DNA from: Plectosphaerella cucumerina
Taxonomy: Eukaryota; Ascomycota; Sordariomycetes; Glomerellales; Plectosphaerellaceae
Reading direction: 5' to 3'
Assembly (NCBI GenBank): GCA_020746995.1
Contig: JAGPXD010000002.1
Location: 2,604,001-2,668,000, forward strand
DNA: 64,000 bases
Part shown: positions 1-10,549 of the stretch, piece after piece
Position numbering within the stretch: the first letter of the stretch is position 1
How the letters are laid out: every line of letters starts with the position of its first letter
The notes under the pieces: model-generated
Databases searched by the model: none
Told to the model about the DNA's origin: nothing
Seen by the model: the letters and a program-made list of their open reading frames with translations, nothing else
Made by a program: the position numbers and the translations under genes

Positions 1-27
1 CAGCCCCTGCCAGCCTCCCATCCACGC

Positions 28-57
28 ATGTCAAGCAGCCGCTCGCTTCTGCAATGA
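28..57 (+). promoter_or_regulatory. Upstream ORF overlapping the hexokinase start
   Basis: A nine-codon ORF begins with ATG at 28 and ends with TGA at 55-57. It overlaps the hexokinase ATG (54-56) in an ATGA arrangement. If the transcript starts upstream of 28, ribosomes would have to skip it or reinitiate. The window begins at base 1, so transcription of this part is not shown. Confidence 0.3.
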
Positions 58-1829
58 CGACTCTACGCCAGTCCTTTCTCTCCGCCCTCATCAGGCAGCT
101 CCTGCGCGGCAAGTCGCTGATCCAGGCCTTCCTCGCCCTGTGGCTCGTCCCGGCGCATAGTCCCGTCCCGGCCCCGGCATCGGCTCCGGCCGGGAAGCCC
201 GTCACGACTCACGCCCTCGGCCTGCGGCGGACCGCTCAAGACTTCCTCCGCGAGGTCGAGCTTCTCGTGCTGGCGCCGGTGGCAGGGGATGGCCTTGCGG
301 CGCTCTCTGGCGCCATCAAGGCCCAATATCGGGACGCACTGAGGAACAAGACAGAATGCATGCTGCCGTCGTATAATCACCAACTCCCAACCGGACAGGA
401 GACGGGGCGATATCTCGCTCTTGATGTTGGAGGATCGACGCTCCGGGTTGCTCTCGTCGAGCTTCACGGCACCAGGAAGGGGTCTAACGGCCCTGAGAGC
501 GAGATTGTCAGGATCAAGTCCTTTTCCATCGGTATCGACGTCAAGAGTCTTGAGGGAGCTGCCTTCTTTGACTGGATGGCGGCGAGGATCATCGAGGTCC
601 TGGCTGAGGAGAAGGAGGGTCACAGGCAAGAGTCGGATGGCCCCCTTCCCATGGCTCTGTCATGGAGTTTCCCTATTGAGTACGTGTCCCTTTCCCTTAT
701 TGTGGAACGCTCACTAAAAACCCAAGGCAAACCTCCCTCCGCGGCGGACGCATCAACAACATGGGCAAAGGCTTCCGCGCCGCCCTCGGCCTCGTAGACC
801 AAGACCTCGGCGCCGTGATCGAAGCCTCATGCCGCCGCGCCGGCCTGGCCGCCGAAGTCCACGCTATCATCAACGACGGCAACGCAACCCTCATGTCCTG
901 CGCCTACGCCCACCCCGCCACGCGCTTCGGCCTCATCCTCGGCACCGGCGTCAATATTGCCGCCTACCTCCCGGTCCCCCTCGTCGGCACTGCAAAGTTC
1001 GGCGCCCGCCCGCCATCATGGACCGCCCGCGCCCAAAGTGTCATCGTCAACACGGAGCTGGGCATGTTCGGTGGCGGTATCCTCCCTGTGACGCGCTGGG
1101 ATGCGCTGTTGAAGAAGGGGCACCCGCGTCCGGACTTCCAGCCGTTGGAGCAGATGGTTAGTGGAATGTACTTGGGCGAGGTGACGCGGTTCATGATCCT
1201 CGAGGCCATTGAGACGGTGGGGTTGTTCGAGGGGGTCGTGCCCACGAGCCTGCTCGAGCCGTATTCATTTAGCACGGAAACCATGTCTGTTATTCAGGGG
1301 TAAGTCTCCGAACAGCATTCAGACCAATTCAAGAAGCTAACCCCAGTCTAGCGACTCCTCACCCGACTTCGTCAAGTCCATTGACACCCTCTCGGCGCAA
1401 CACCCTTCCACTCGAACTCCTACAACAGAAGATATCACTTTCCTGCGCTCCCTTTCCACCATCATCTCCCGCCGTTCCGCCGCCATCATCGCCGCCTCCA
1501 TCCACGCCATCTGGCAACTCCGTCTGGAGGGCCTGCGGGAAGCCACAGCCGACCTGGAATCCTCTCACCCTGCCAAGGCCACCGCAACCGCCGAGCTCGC
1601 CCTGCAGAAGACCATGGTGGCATTCAACGGAAGCGTGATTGAGAGTTACCCGGGCTTCAGGGAGACATGCCAGGCTCTCATCGACGAGCTTGTGCAAGAG
1701 AGCGCGTCGGTAGATGTGGAGCTCGGCGATCGGGCGTCAGCACCCAGGATCGACCTGGTGCCTGCGAAAGAGAGCTCTATTCTGGGCGCAGGCGTTGCCC
1801 TGGCGGCAGCCATGACTGAGGCTGCGTGA
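54..1829 (+). CDS. Atypical hexokinase (HxkC/HxkD-like)
   Basis: Exons 54-679, 727-1299 and 1352-1829 join in frame to 558 residues. An ATP-site motif LALDVGGSTLR lies near residue 120. It is followed by FPIEQTSLRGGRINNMGKGF (joined across intron 1), INDGNATLMS, GTGVNIAAYLP, VNTELGMFG and QMVSGMYLGE, the usual order of hexokinase subdomains. Differences from active enzymes are visible: the usual TKGF is GKGF and the catalytic NDT is NDG, although the Asp and Lys remain. A hydrophobic stretch at residues 18-33 (QLLRGKSLIQAFLALW) could anchor the protein to a membrane. Family knowledge: Aspergillus HxkC and HxkD/XprF are divergent hexokinases with regulatory roles, HxkC being mitochondrial. Loss of sugar-kinase activity here is inference. 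The gene converges on NSE2. Confidence 0.85.
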
Positions 1830-2117
1830 GTGACGGGGCTGAAAAGGAGCGGGCGGGATCTGGCGTTGATTAGACTTGTAGCATGACTCTTCAGGTACAG
1901 CGTGCGACCTGAACACGGGAGTGTTTCTCCGTATATTTCCATCATGTTGTCGAAGCATGAGTCTCCGACCAGATGCAATGGATTGTTGTGCAGTGCAAAA
2001 AAGGGCCCAGTGTGCACCCCTGAACGTGTTCGCCACGTTGGGTATCTTCCAGACGAATATCCGTTCCGTACCAAAAAACTGCCAGAGACAACCAGCCTCT
2101 TGACCTGTGCGACGCGT
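1830..2117. other. Convergent intergenic spacer
   Basis: This 288-bp spacer lies between the 3' ends of the hexokinase and NSE2 and presumably holds both 3' UTRs. No ORF in it is convincing. Confidence 0.5.
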
Positions 2118-3424
2118 CTACTCGTCCTCATCAATGTCATCCACGATCCTGCGTTTCCGCTCCCGCTTCACCGGGCTGCTAGGCTGCGCCATCTCCTCAT
2201 CCTCATCTTCGTCTTGGGCGCCAGAACCCCTCTGCTCTTCCTCTGCCTCCTCCTCAGCTTGTCGCTTCCGCGCACGCTGGATCTTGCGGAGCACCAAATC
2301 GTCAAAGTAAAAGTCCTTGAGCTTGAACGTCTGCCCCGTCTGTTAGCTCTTCTTCTCAATCCGTGTAGTAGGTCAAAAAGGCTCACCTGATTGCATCCAG
2401 GATTCGGGCACTGCCTATCCCGGCCCCGATAGCCTGGCTCATTGAGCCACTCGACGATGCTCTGCTTCTGGAAGGTGTGTCGGCACTTGTGGTTGCTGAA
2501 TGGCTCGGTGATCTGCTGCATCGACAGCGGACAGACATAGCTTTGATGCTCTCCCTCGATAACGATATCTTCGTCTTCCTCATCTTCCTCTGCGTCGTGA
2601 TCCGCCTTGGTGCCTGGGGCGCCACGTTGGCGTTTCGGTTTTCCTAGGACTGGGTTGCCTTCCGCATCGAACCAGAGATGTTTTTCCGGAATGTCCACAT
2701 CGTCGCCGAACTTGGCGTCATGCCACAATTTCCGGAAGTGGGTGTAGTCGTTGTGCAGCGCGTATCGCTGGTGATACGACATTGCCTCATACTCGGTTGC
2801 CTTGACAGCACGCTCGTTTTCGAGGACAGTCAAAGGATCGCGATCGGGTGGGGGAGCCTCCTCTGCCTCCGGCTCCGCGTCCTGACCTTCCACCTTTGGC
2901 ATGCCTTCTGCCTGAGCTGGTGGAACACGGCGCGGCACCGGCCTCTGCCTGCCTGGCTGCCTGTCGAAATATGCTGCCATAGCCACGGCCGCCTCCTTGT
3001 CATCTTCGAGTCGTGCTTGTCGATCGACGAGATCTCGCATAGCCCTCTCTGCGTTTTCGGACAGAGTGGTCACCTCGCCATCGAGTTTTGGCAGCCACCG
3101 CTCCAAGTCTTCCTCTTTTTGGCCCTTGTCTTTGCCCTTCTCAACTCGGTTCCTGGCGATATCGTCGAGCTCCTTTTGCCTCTCGCGCAGACGGTCGTTG
3201 ACGGCGGCAACGCTCTTGCCAAGAAACTGACGCGACTTGGCCATTTGCTCATCGTATCGGCGCGTGTTTTCGCGGTTGTTCGAGAGGCCGGCCAGCGAGC
3301 GCTTGGCTTCGTCCGACAGTGCGCAGGAGAGAGGCTCGTAAGGGGGGAGGTCGACGGAGTCCGAGGCTGAGGCTGAGGCCGTCGCTGCCGGGCCTGCACG
3401 GCGGCGTCCGCCCACCAGCGGCAT
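2118..3424 (-). CDS. NSE2: SMC5/6 complex SUMO ligase NSE2 (Mms21-type)
   Basis: Exon 1 runs 3424-2387 and exon 2 runs 2339-2118, separated by a 47-nt intron, giving 419 residues. The N-terminal half is a charged coiled coil (residues about 40-150). An SP-RING (zf-Nse) domain follows: YVCPLSMQQITEPFSNHKC, RHTFQKQSIVEWL and QCPNPGCNQ supply the zinc-binding Cys and His. The intron falls directly after PGCNQ, and exon 2 continues TGQTFKLKDFYFDDLVLRKI and an acidic tail. In this family the protein docks on Smc5 through its helices and SUMOylates partners during recombination repair. The start was placed at MPLVGGRRR because fungal NSE2 proteins begin this way. An in-frame ATG 26 codons upstream is the alternative. 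Confidence 0.9.
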
Positions 3425-6141
3425 CGTAACAGATCCAAAGGTGATGGTGCCGATAAATGTTTGGTGCTTGGATCGGCGATGGCGTGAGCCTTGAAGATTC
3501 ACCGCAGATCAAGGTACGATGGGGTGGGTTTCGGGAAAGGTCGATTAGGTGGCTTGGGTGAGTCACGCGATTTCGATCGAGGTGGTTCTCGTGAAGTATT
3601 GACGCTGTGCGATCCCAGTCTGATTGCACCTACATCCCGTGGTTGATTTCTTTGGGAGACGCGTCGCACCGCGTTGGTCCTTGAGTGGAGGTGGGGCATT
3701 CAGCGCAGACGGTCTCTCGCAGCAGAGACCGCCTGCCTAGTTAGAATTCTGCCAGCAACACCAAGACAGCGAAGATGTCATCTGGCCCAACAGCATCGCC
3801 AACAGGGAGCTCGCGCATCGTTCCATTGACAGCCAGTTCGGAACCACCAAGGATACAGAGCCAATGAGAAGGAAGCTGCAGGGAGTTGCATCAATGGGAT
3901 GACAAAATACCAGCCTTGAGTCAGCGAGAGAGCCTCGTCACCCAGATCAGAGACACTCCTGCAGTCTGCGAAGGATCGCAAACGTTTGGTTTGACACGAC
4001 AGCCATGCATTACTTTTGCAGTGCGACCCACGACCTGCATCACGGCCCAGGGGTTGTGCCATGGTGGTTGGTCAACGAGGCAACAGCACCAAGACTCAAG
4101 TCTGGAGATGATGCCCCGGAATGCAGGTGGGCGGGATCACGATGACTTCGGTCTCATCATTGAACGCCGCGTCTCACTTGGCCGTCGGAAGCAAGTCCGC
4201 CCCCGGACCCTTCCCTCAGTGCAGACCGGTCCAGCCTCAAAGAACGGGCCAGCCCATCGAGATGCGTGGTCAAGCGAGCTTGACCATCCAGCCATCCAGC
4301 ATGCATCCGAGGCCCCTACCGAGGTACGGCCCCTGGGGGGCATTTTGGGTTGAAGCGAGCTTTGGGAATCTCGATGTCTCGGCGGCCAGGCTCTGCCCCG
4401 TGGGTCGGGAAAGGCTCATGAACGATGCCATTTTTGGCCAAAGCCCGCACGCCCGCTTGCAATGGCGCCACAGTGACGGCGGTCTGGCTGCCGAAGGATG
4501 GGTCTTTGCGGGAGATGCGCCAGATTCAAGTCCTTTCGGGATGGAGGTTTTGGGCAAATGCGACTGTTTTTGGGCGAAAAGAGTGATCGAGATGCTGGCC
4601 CGAGTCGTACTGGGCGTTCGAAGGCTGTGGTTCGTGAGACCGCCCCGTGAGTGGCCAGAGGGGTGGCGCAGCGGGGCCGGCTCCCGGCGGAGTGGGTCAG
4701 AAGGTACGTACCTTTCCTGAGACTGAGATCCTGGCCCCGATCGGCGCGATGGCGGGGGCCTTTCTTCAGATCGAGACGCCCAAGTCTTTCTTCTGCCCAT
4801 CGCCCATCGATCGACGCCGCCCTCGGCTGGACCCTGAGAAACAGCTCCCGCCTCACCAAAAGCTCATCCAAAGCTCACAAAATGCGCCCAGGCCATTATT
4901 CTGCTGCCCGCGCCACCAGAGGCTGGCACTCAAGGCACCCTAGAGGCAACCACCAGCCAGCAAGCCTCCGACGGGATGTGCTGCCGGGATCACTGATCCA
5001 CGTCCATCCCTCGGAACGTTCTCGCTTCCACTGATGCTGAGCCGCACTGTCCGCACATCACTCGACCGGTCCCTGGCATGGTGGTTGGCATCGCCTGGAG
5101 TCGTGTTGATCGAGCCCCCGCCTGACCCGACTCGGATGGCCGGAGAGGAGCACTCTGGCGACACAGGCAGACAGGCCAGAGGCACAGGCAAACATGAGAA
5201 TGGGCAGGGGCACGAGAAGCCCTGCCAACTTGCCCCCCTCATCGTCCAGACGGGAGCTGTCAGGCGGGGCTCAGGGCGTCGTGATACGCCAGGAGCCGCC
5301 CATAATGCACTCCATAAGTGCTCGCGATTCAGGCTAACAGACCACCCCCTCGCTTGCTGCTACCACGCACCACGCACCACGCAACCAAGCAACCCGCAGA
5401 CGGAGAGGGGAGGTTCAGTTCAGTCCGGACGGCGACTAGCCCGCAGCTCTCCCACGTCAGAACCACGCCGGTGCTATCCACCCTTTTGCCTTGCATCGAT
5501 GGGCCCCGATCACCGCGTCCGCTCCGAGCTCCAGCGATCAAGCCAACGACGAGCTCCCAGACCCGGCAAGCTCTCAACCGGCGCGACCCACCGTCCGGTC
5601 TCCGCTGCTCTCCGCGTCTGGTGTCTTGCCCATTTACTTACACGGCCAGGCTTCCTCTTCTTTTCCTGGAGACGTTGTCGTCAGCCACCAGACCGCCATT
5701 CCACTGCAAACTTTGATCACGGTCATTAATAAGATCACAGTCTAACCGCCAACTTCTCCTCACTTACACCTCCGGCACCCTCGCAAACCCCCAGTCCCGA
5801 AATCCCGGCCTCCGTATCTGTCAGGACAACTCCCCATCACGCAACGACGACACCCCTCGTTGATACCCGACCTCATATCAGCCTCGGCCAGCAAGCCCCC
5901 TGCCGCTCAGGAGACCTGCCGGGTACCCTGTCATCCAGTGGACTGTCATGCAGCCCCGTGCCAACTGAGCAACCACGACGCCTCCACACCTGGCCGCCAA
6001 CTGCACCTCCTGCCGCACCTCCGCGCCAGCCCGACACTCCTTGACGCCTCGGGGGTTACACACTCTCAAAAGGCATCGCCTCCTGCCTCTCCTGACCGGC
6101 GACCCAATCAGCCCGCACTCTCCATCCTTACGAAGCCAACC
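3425..6141. promoter_or_regulatory. Long divergent control region of NSE2 and the LOV gene
   Basis: This 2.7-kb region separates NSE2 (-) from the LOV photoreceptor (+). Several overlapping ORFs up to about 230 codons occur in different frames, but none has recognisable domains or consistent exon structure, so I read none as a gene. The last 350 bases before 6142 are C- and pyrimidine-rich, like a fungal 5' leader. GATCGA, the core associated with White Collar complex binding, occurs at 4585, 4769, 4809 and 5108, and once more at 3575. Confidence 0.5.
4585..5113. promoter_or_regulatory. Cluster of four GATCGA motifs (candidate light-response elements)
   Basis: GATCGA occurs at 4585-4590, 4769-4774, 4809-4814 (inside palindromic TCGATCGA) and 5108-5113, about 1.0-1.6 kb upstream of the LOV protein start. 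Another copy lies in intron 1 at 6275-6280. In Neurospora the White Collar complex binds GATC-type light-response elements and strongly induces vivid. The link here is inference from the motif and the downstream gene. Confidence 0.4.
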
Positions 6142-6920
6142 ATGTCCGCCAGCATGAAGTCACAAAGGCCCGCCGCCGTCCCTTCGGCACACCCAACCGC
6201 CCTGTCATTCCGCACAAACTACAACAGACCGTCCACGATGAATCCCTGGGAATCGTGCGCATTGGAGGTGCGTTGATCGACTTAAAATCTGGCGAGACGG
6301 CCGATGCTGATAAATGAAATAGTACCAATTCTCCGATGAGATCACAGAGGACCACGACGGTGGCGCGGCAAATTGGCGCCGCCCAACACAAAACGCCGAT
6401 CCGGTCATGTACCCCGGACTGTACTGCCCTTCAGGATTCGACATGATGAGCATTCTCGTGAGTACCGACGAGCCTGGCAGTATGGTGCACCGACTAACAC
6501 CCACCTCAGCTGCGGGTAGCCACCCGGCCCAACCCAAAGGTCGAGCTTGGAGCCATCGACTGCTCCGTCGCCCTGCTGCTTTGCGACCTCAAGCAGCCCG
6601 ACACGCCCATCGTCTACGCCTCGGACGCCTTCATCATGCTCACGGGCTATTCTCAGGCCGAGATCATGGGAAAGAACTGCCGTTTCCTGCAGGCCCCCGG
6701 TGGCAAGGTCAAGCCAAAGTCCAGCCGCAAGTTCGTCGACGACAAGGCAGTGCGCAAGATGCGCCATGCCGTGCGGGACAACACCGAGGTGCAGATGGAA
6801 CTCACCAACTTCCGCAAGGACGGCAGCAGCTTCACCAACCTCCTCACCATGATCCCCGTCCTCTGGGACAGCCAAGACTACCGGTACTCCGTCGGCTTCC
6901 AGGTCGAAGCTGAGGGCTGA
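6142..6920 (+). CDS. vvd: Short LOV-domain blue-light photoreceptor (Vivid/Envoy type)
   Basis: Exons 6142-6267, 6323-6457 and 6510-6920 join to 223 residues. Nearly the whole protein is a PAS/LOV domain behind a short N-cap. Visible marks are STMNPWE near the N terminus (shared with Neurospora VVD), SGFDMM, PIVYASDAFIMLTGY, and the flavin-adduct motif GKNCRFLQ with Cys at about residue 144. MELTNFRKDGSSFTNLLTM and YRYSVGFQ close the domain. The family binds FAD, forms a light-driven cysteinyl-flavin adduct, dimerises, and damps White Collar signalling (photoadaptation). There is no effector domain, as expected. Intron positions fit the family: the second intron splits SIL from LRVATRPNP. The upstream region carries GATCGA motifs that would suit light induction. 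Confidence 0.93.
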
Positions 6921-7629
6921 GCCCCGGACACCACATTCTTCATCATCATTCACGCCAGCCATTTTCGCAGCGACGACATTTTTCTCAACGATTTTCATAC
7001 GACTGTATCCTCGCTTTCAGGCGGCCGCAAGATACCCCCTTCCACGCTTTTCACGGTTATTTGCAGCTTTTTTATGCACATCTTCATTACGACACTGTAA
7101 AACGGGTTATTAGACACATCGTCGCCGGACGCATAGCGAGAGCTTCCTGTTAGGGAACCAAAAGGGGTTGGCGTTTTTCCATCCTTTACTATTTTCATGG
7201 GGTTTCTCAATCGAACACTGAATCGATTTTCTCTCATCGGCGAATATTCTCACAGGCATCTCTGCGGCACTGGGCGTGCCGCAGTCGGCGTTCGACCGGC
7301 GCATTTTGGAGCCGGCGACAGCGCCATAGACTACGACAAGGTAGTCAACCAGCACACGTAATACAATTTACTTGATGGTCTGGACCAAAACTTTCTGGCG
7401 ATTAGACTTGGTGGTGATGACCGAATCGACACCCCGCATGTTCCCCAACGGATGCCGAGTTTCAACGGCGTCAGCGATTTGAAGGTCAAAGCACCTCTGA
7501 ATCCTCGCCGATGCTTAAAGCCGCCATCTGCTGTTCCACATGATCAACTTGACATGGTAAACGCACTTCTTGAGACAATCCTTGAATTTAATCTTCAATT
7601 AATTACTACCGCCGACTCCTTTCGCAAAC
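6921..7629. other. Intergenic region between LOV and cupin genes
   Basis: This 709-bp spacer holds the LOV 3' UTR and the cupin promoter. It is less GC-rich than its surroundings. I see no supported gene or repeat. Confidence 0.4.
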
Positions 7630-8165
7630 ATGCCCCTCCGAGGTCCCGTTCCTGTCCACAACTACTCCAAGGCCACGGCCGAGGTCGTCCCCATAGGCCC
7701 CATGACAGGCTACGTCTTCGAAGACGGCACAAACACAGACAACCGCATCGGGTGCGCGACGCTCGAGATCCCGCCAGGCGTTTCTGGCCCGCCGATGCAC
7801 TGGCACCGCTTCCACGACGAATGCTTCCTCATCACCAAAGGCACCGTGCGCTTCACCACGCCTGAGGGCAGCAGAGACCTCGCGGCCGGCGAGCTGATGG
7901 TCGTCCCGCCCCGGGCCGTGCACACCTTTTCCAATGCGAGCGAGACGGAGCCGGCCGAGTTTTTCATGACGAGTACGCCAGGGTATTACATTGATTGTGA
8001 GTCTTGCCTACCTACCAGATGGTGTAAAGATAATACTGACCTGGCGCAGATTTTAGGATGCTGGGCCAGGTGGCCAAGGATAAGAAGAAGCTGACGCCTG
8101 CGGAGACTGGGCATCTAATGGCTTTGTTTGGGACGTTCCCTCCCGAGGTGGACTCGGAGCCTTGA
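7630..8165 (+). CDS. Small single-domain cupin protein
   Basis: Exons 7630-7996 and 8050-8165 join to 160 residues. Cupin motif 1 is readable as GPPMHWHRFHDECFLITKG, with two His and one Glu as likely metal ligands. Motif 2 is GELMVVPPRAVHTFSN with the fourth His. The fold is therefore a one-domain metal-binding beta-barrel. Members of this broad group act as dioxygenases, isomerases or binding proteins. The substrate cannot be deduced. The second exon supplies a short helical C terminus (YFRMLGQVAKDKKKLTPAE). There is no signal peptide, so it is probably cytosolic. The gene converges on the Fpg glycosylase with only 175 bp between stops. Confidence 0.8.
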
Positions 8166-8340
8166 GCTGGAGGTGAATGATTGAATGGGTCGGGCAGTTA
8201 TAAGATGTCTCGAGGGAGGGATGAGAGTCTCGAATCGAGTTCAGGGTGACTCCCTCAGAGATGCGAAAAAAATAGTACATGGAATCTAGTTGCAAATCAT
8301 AATAGCAGGGTTGACACCCAACCTTGATGTCGACCGCATC

Positions 8341-9693
8341 TTACTTCCTCAACCTGGTCGACCTTCGTCTGCCCAAATCGTCCTCGCTCACCTCCGGCTG
8401 GATCTCCTCCTTCTTGACCTTGGGAGCAGTCTTTGCCTTTGCCGTTGCTTCGCCCCGTTTCTTCTTTGCGGGCGGTGCCTCTTCGTCTCCCTCATCCTCA
8501 ACCTTCGTTTTCCTACTCTTCTTCGGTGGAGGCGCTTCCTTCTCTTCCTCTTCCTCCTCCTCTTCTTTTACCTTCTTCGCCCTCTTTCCCTTCGCTGGCT
8601 TTTCGTCGCCATCGATTGGCACTTCCTTTGCCGACGGTACGACCTTGCCAGTCTTCTTCTGCCTTTCTGGCGCGTAGCAGCTCGTCCTCCCACCCACAGT
8701 CAGAAAGGCAAGCTTCTCTCCGCTGGGAAGCACCGCTGCGCCGCCCTTCTTGGTGTCGCCCTTGCCCCAGCGATGGTTAAAGAGCCAGTCCGATGGGAAC
8801 TCGTCTGAATCACCAAGCTTGTCGACTGCTGTCTGGCAGACAAATCTGATGGAGTTGAAGATGCCCTTGATCTCAACCTCGCTGAAGTCGTCGCAGTACT
8901 GCTCCGGGTGCGCCTTGGCCTGGAAGAGGACCTCGTCGGCTACCCAGTTGCCAATGCCGCTGATGGTCGTCTGATCCAAGAGTAGAGCTTTTATGGGGAC
9001 ATGCCGCGACTGCATCTTGCCCCGCAGGTAGGCCTCGGTGAAGACGTCGAGGTCATTCACAGGGTCGGGCCCGTTCTCTTTCAGGGGCGTGTAGGACCTG
9101 ATGTCCGCTCCGGGACAGTCAACCAGACGGATGCGACCGAAGCGACGTGGATCGGTAAACGCAACCTCGACTTTGGAGGGACCTTCCGTCTCGAGCTGGA
9201 ACTTCCAATACTTTGGAGGCCACATCTCGGCCTCTTCGGGTTTCATCTTTTTGTAGTAGTTTGTGTAGGCCGTTTGGTCGCCCTTGATGTGCACCCATCC
9301 TGGGTATGTGTGAGTACAGGAATATTGTGTGACATGGGATGCCTAACCTGTCATTCCAAGATGCATTACCGGGTGCGGTGCCTTGTCAAAAGTAATCCTA
9401 GTACGGAGCGTCAGGTCGTCGTCTTGAGATCACAAACATAGCAACACCGACCAGAAGTATTTGCCCTGACTTCCAACCGAAACAACTGTCCGGCCCTTGA
9501 CAGCCTTCTCAAATGCTGGGCCACTGCAGCCAACCGCACCGAAGAGCTTGGCATCATCAGGGGCAATGACTTTGGCGATTTTCTTCCCCTTCAGATGAAG
9601 CCGGAGGAAGTGCACGCAGCGGGCGACTGGGAATGTTAGTTCCGAACCAGAACATCATCGACAGACACACTGACCTTCTGCAATTTCAGGCAT
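8341..9693 (-). CDS. Formamidopyrimidine-DNA glycosylase (Fpg/MutM family)
   Basis: Four exons (9693-9675, 9626-9452, 9397-9348, 9299-8341) join to 400 residues. The protein starts MPEIAEV, with the catalytic Pro2 and Glu3 of the family. HPVMHLGMTGW and FTDPRRFGRIRL follow. The helix-two-turn-helix is LLLDQTTISGIGNWVADEVL. The C-terminal zinc finger is replaced by VGGRTSCYAPERQKKTG, which resembles the zinc-free finger of plant FPG. A roughly 100-residue Lys/Glu-rich tail ends in RRRSTRLRK and probably helps nuclear targeting or DNA binding. The enzyme excises oxidised purines in base excision repair. Exon 1 is only 19 nt, and the donor of intron 2 (GTCGGT) is weak but forced by the conserved KYFWITFDK join. 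Its promoter faces the snoRNA host gene. Confidence 0.9.
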
Positions 9694-9993
9694 CTTCGCG
9701 TTGATCCGAGCGCCGGAGGTTGGTCTTGTAAAGGTATCCGCTGCCGTGGAACATGCCCGCTGGTGGGGGAGACGCGTCGTGCCTGAGGTCATGACGCCCT
9801 TCGGCGTCCCGCCAACGCCAGGTCACGTGGGCCACACCCCATGGCCCAAGCGCCACGAGCTTTCCCCACATCAAAATTCCATACTTCAACTTTTTCTGCA
9901 GCTCGTTCTTCGTTCCAATCCTTCTCTCTTCCCATCCTCACCAACAACGGGATCTCGACTCCCAAGCCCAGCGCGGCGCAACAGCCCGGCCGA
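9694..9993. promoter_or_regulatory. Divergent promoter of Fpg and the snoRNA host gene
   Basis: The Fpg start (9693) and the host-gene transcript lie back to back. A CACGTG E-box sits at 9824-9829 within ggtcacgtggg. Pyrimidine-rich leader sequence follows to the first host-gene donor at 9994. The transcription start sites are not known. Confidence 0.4.
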
Positions 9994-10035
9994 GTAAGTG
10001 TCTCTCTCGCCTCCTCGCAGAGATTGCCCCCCCCT

Positions 10036-10128
10036 GCTTCCTGATGACAACCCAAACCGAAAATTCAAACTAGAGTCTTTGACCTCAAGGAATGAAAACT
10101 CAGTTTTAGCACGTCAGTCTGATCAATC
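10036..10128 (+). ncRNA. snR78: Box C/D snoRNA, snR78-like (LSU guide)
   Basis: Box C is CTGATGA (10041-10047), box D' is TTGA (10079-10082) and box D is CTGA (10119-10122). The 13-nt element 10065-10077 (TCAAACTAGAGTC) is the exact complement of large-subunit rRNA GACUCUAGUUUGA. The fifth base upstream of D' (A10074) pairs with the U that is yeast U2421, the known snR78 site. The terminal stem is not clear, so the ends are approximate. The rRNA sequence is recalled, not aligned. Confidence 0.75.
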
Positions 10129-10332
10129 AGCTTCGACGTCTCTTGCACACACATGCACTTGTACAAGCTTGATCAATAGCTAACAGAAGCTCCAAGGTGG
10201 CCGAAGACTTTATTTCAAGTCGGCGCAGGCGCCTCAGGCCCTGCGCGCTGTTGCGACCCTCCCCGACCGAGCTTGGTTCTTCCAAGGTATGCATCTTCTC
10301 TTCTCCTCGCAGCGCGCATTGCACCCCACACC

Positions 10333-10428
10333 CGAACTTCCTGATGATCATTTTTTCATACTTTTGTATGGTTGGAATTACCGACTGAAACTCATTGACG
10401 AAAAAAACTGGCTGTTTCTGATCGTTCG
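10333..10428 (+). ncRNA. snR77: Box C/D snoRNA, snR77-like (SSU guide)
   Basis: A perfect 5-bp terminal stem (CGAAC 10333-10337 with GTTCG 10424-10428) brackets box C CTGATGA (10341-10347) and box D CTGA (10418-10421). Internal D' is CTGA (10385-10388) and a C'-like TGACGA follows at about 10396. Guide 10373-10383 (TGGAATTACCG) complements the universal 530-loop sequence CGGUAAUUCCA of 18S rRNA. The fifth base from D' (A10380) targets the U equivalent to yeast U578, the snR77 site. Confidence 0.85.
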
Positions 10429-10549
10429 CCTTCCTCTGCACTTGCTCGTCTGCACACACCGTCTCTCGAACAAGCTTGCTGACTCTGAATTCAGCTCTCC
10501 AATGCCGACAAGGTACACCCGCACTGCTTCACAATCCCTCTCGCGTCGT

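Noticed and set aside
4121..4720. 199-codon plus-strand ORF upstream of the LOV gene
   Set aside because: No domain, no splice structure and random-like composition. It overlaps other ORFs in a GC-rich control region.
9841..10044. Short peptide frame MAQAPRAFPTSKFHTS... at the snoRNA host start
   Set aside because: The frame runs into the first snoRNA intron, and joining the inferred exons gives an early stop. The locus is better explained as non-coding.
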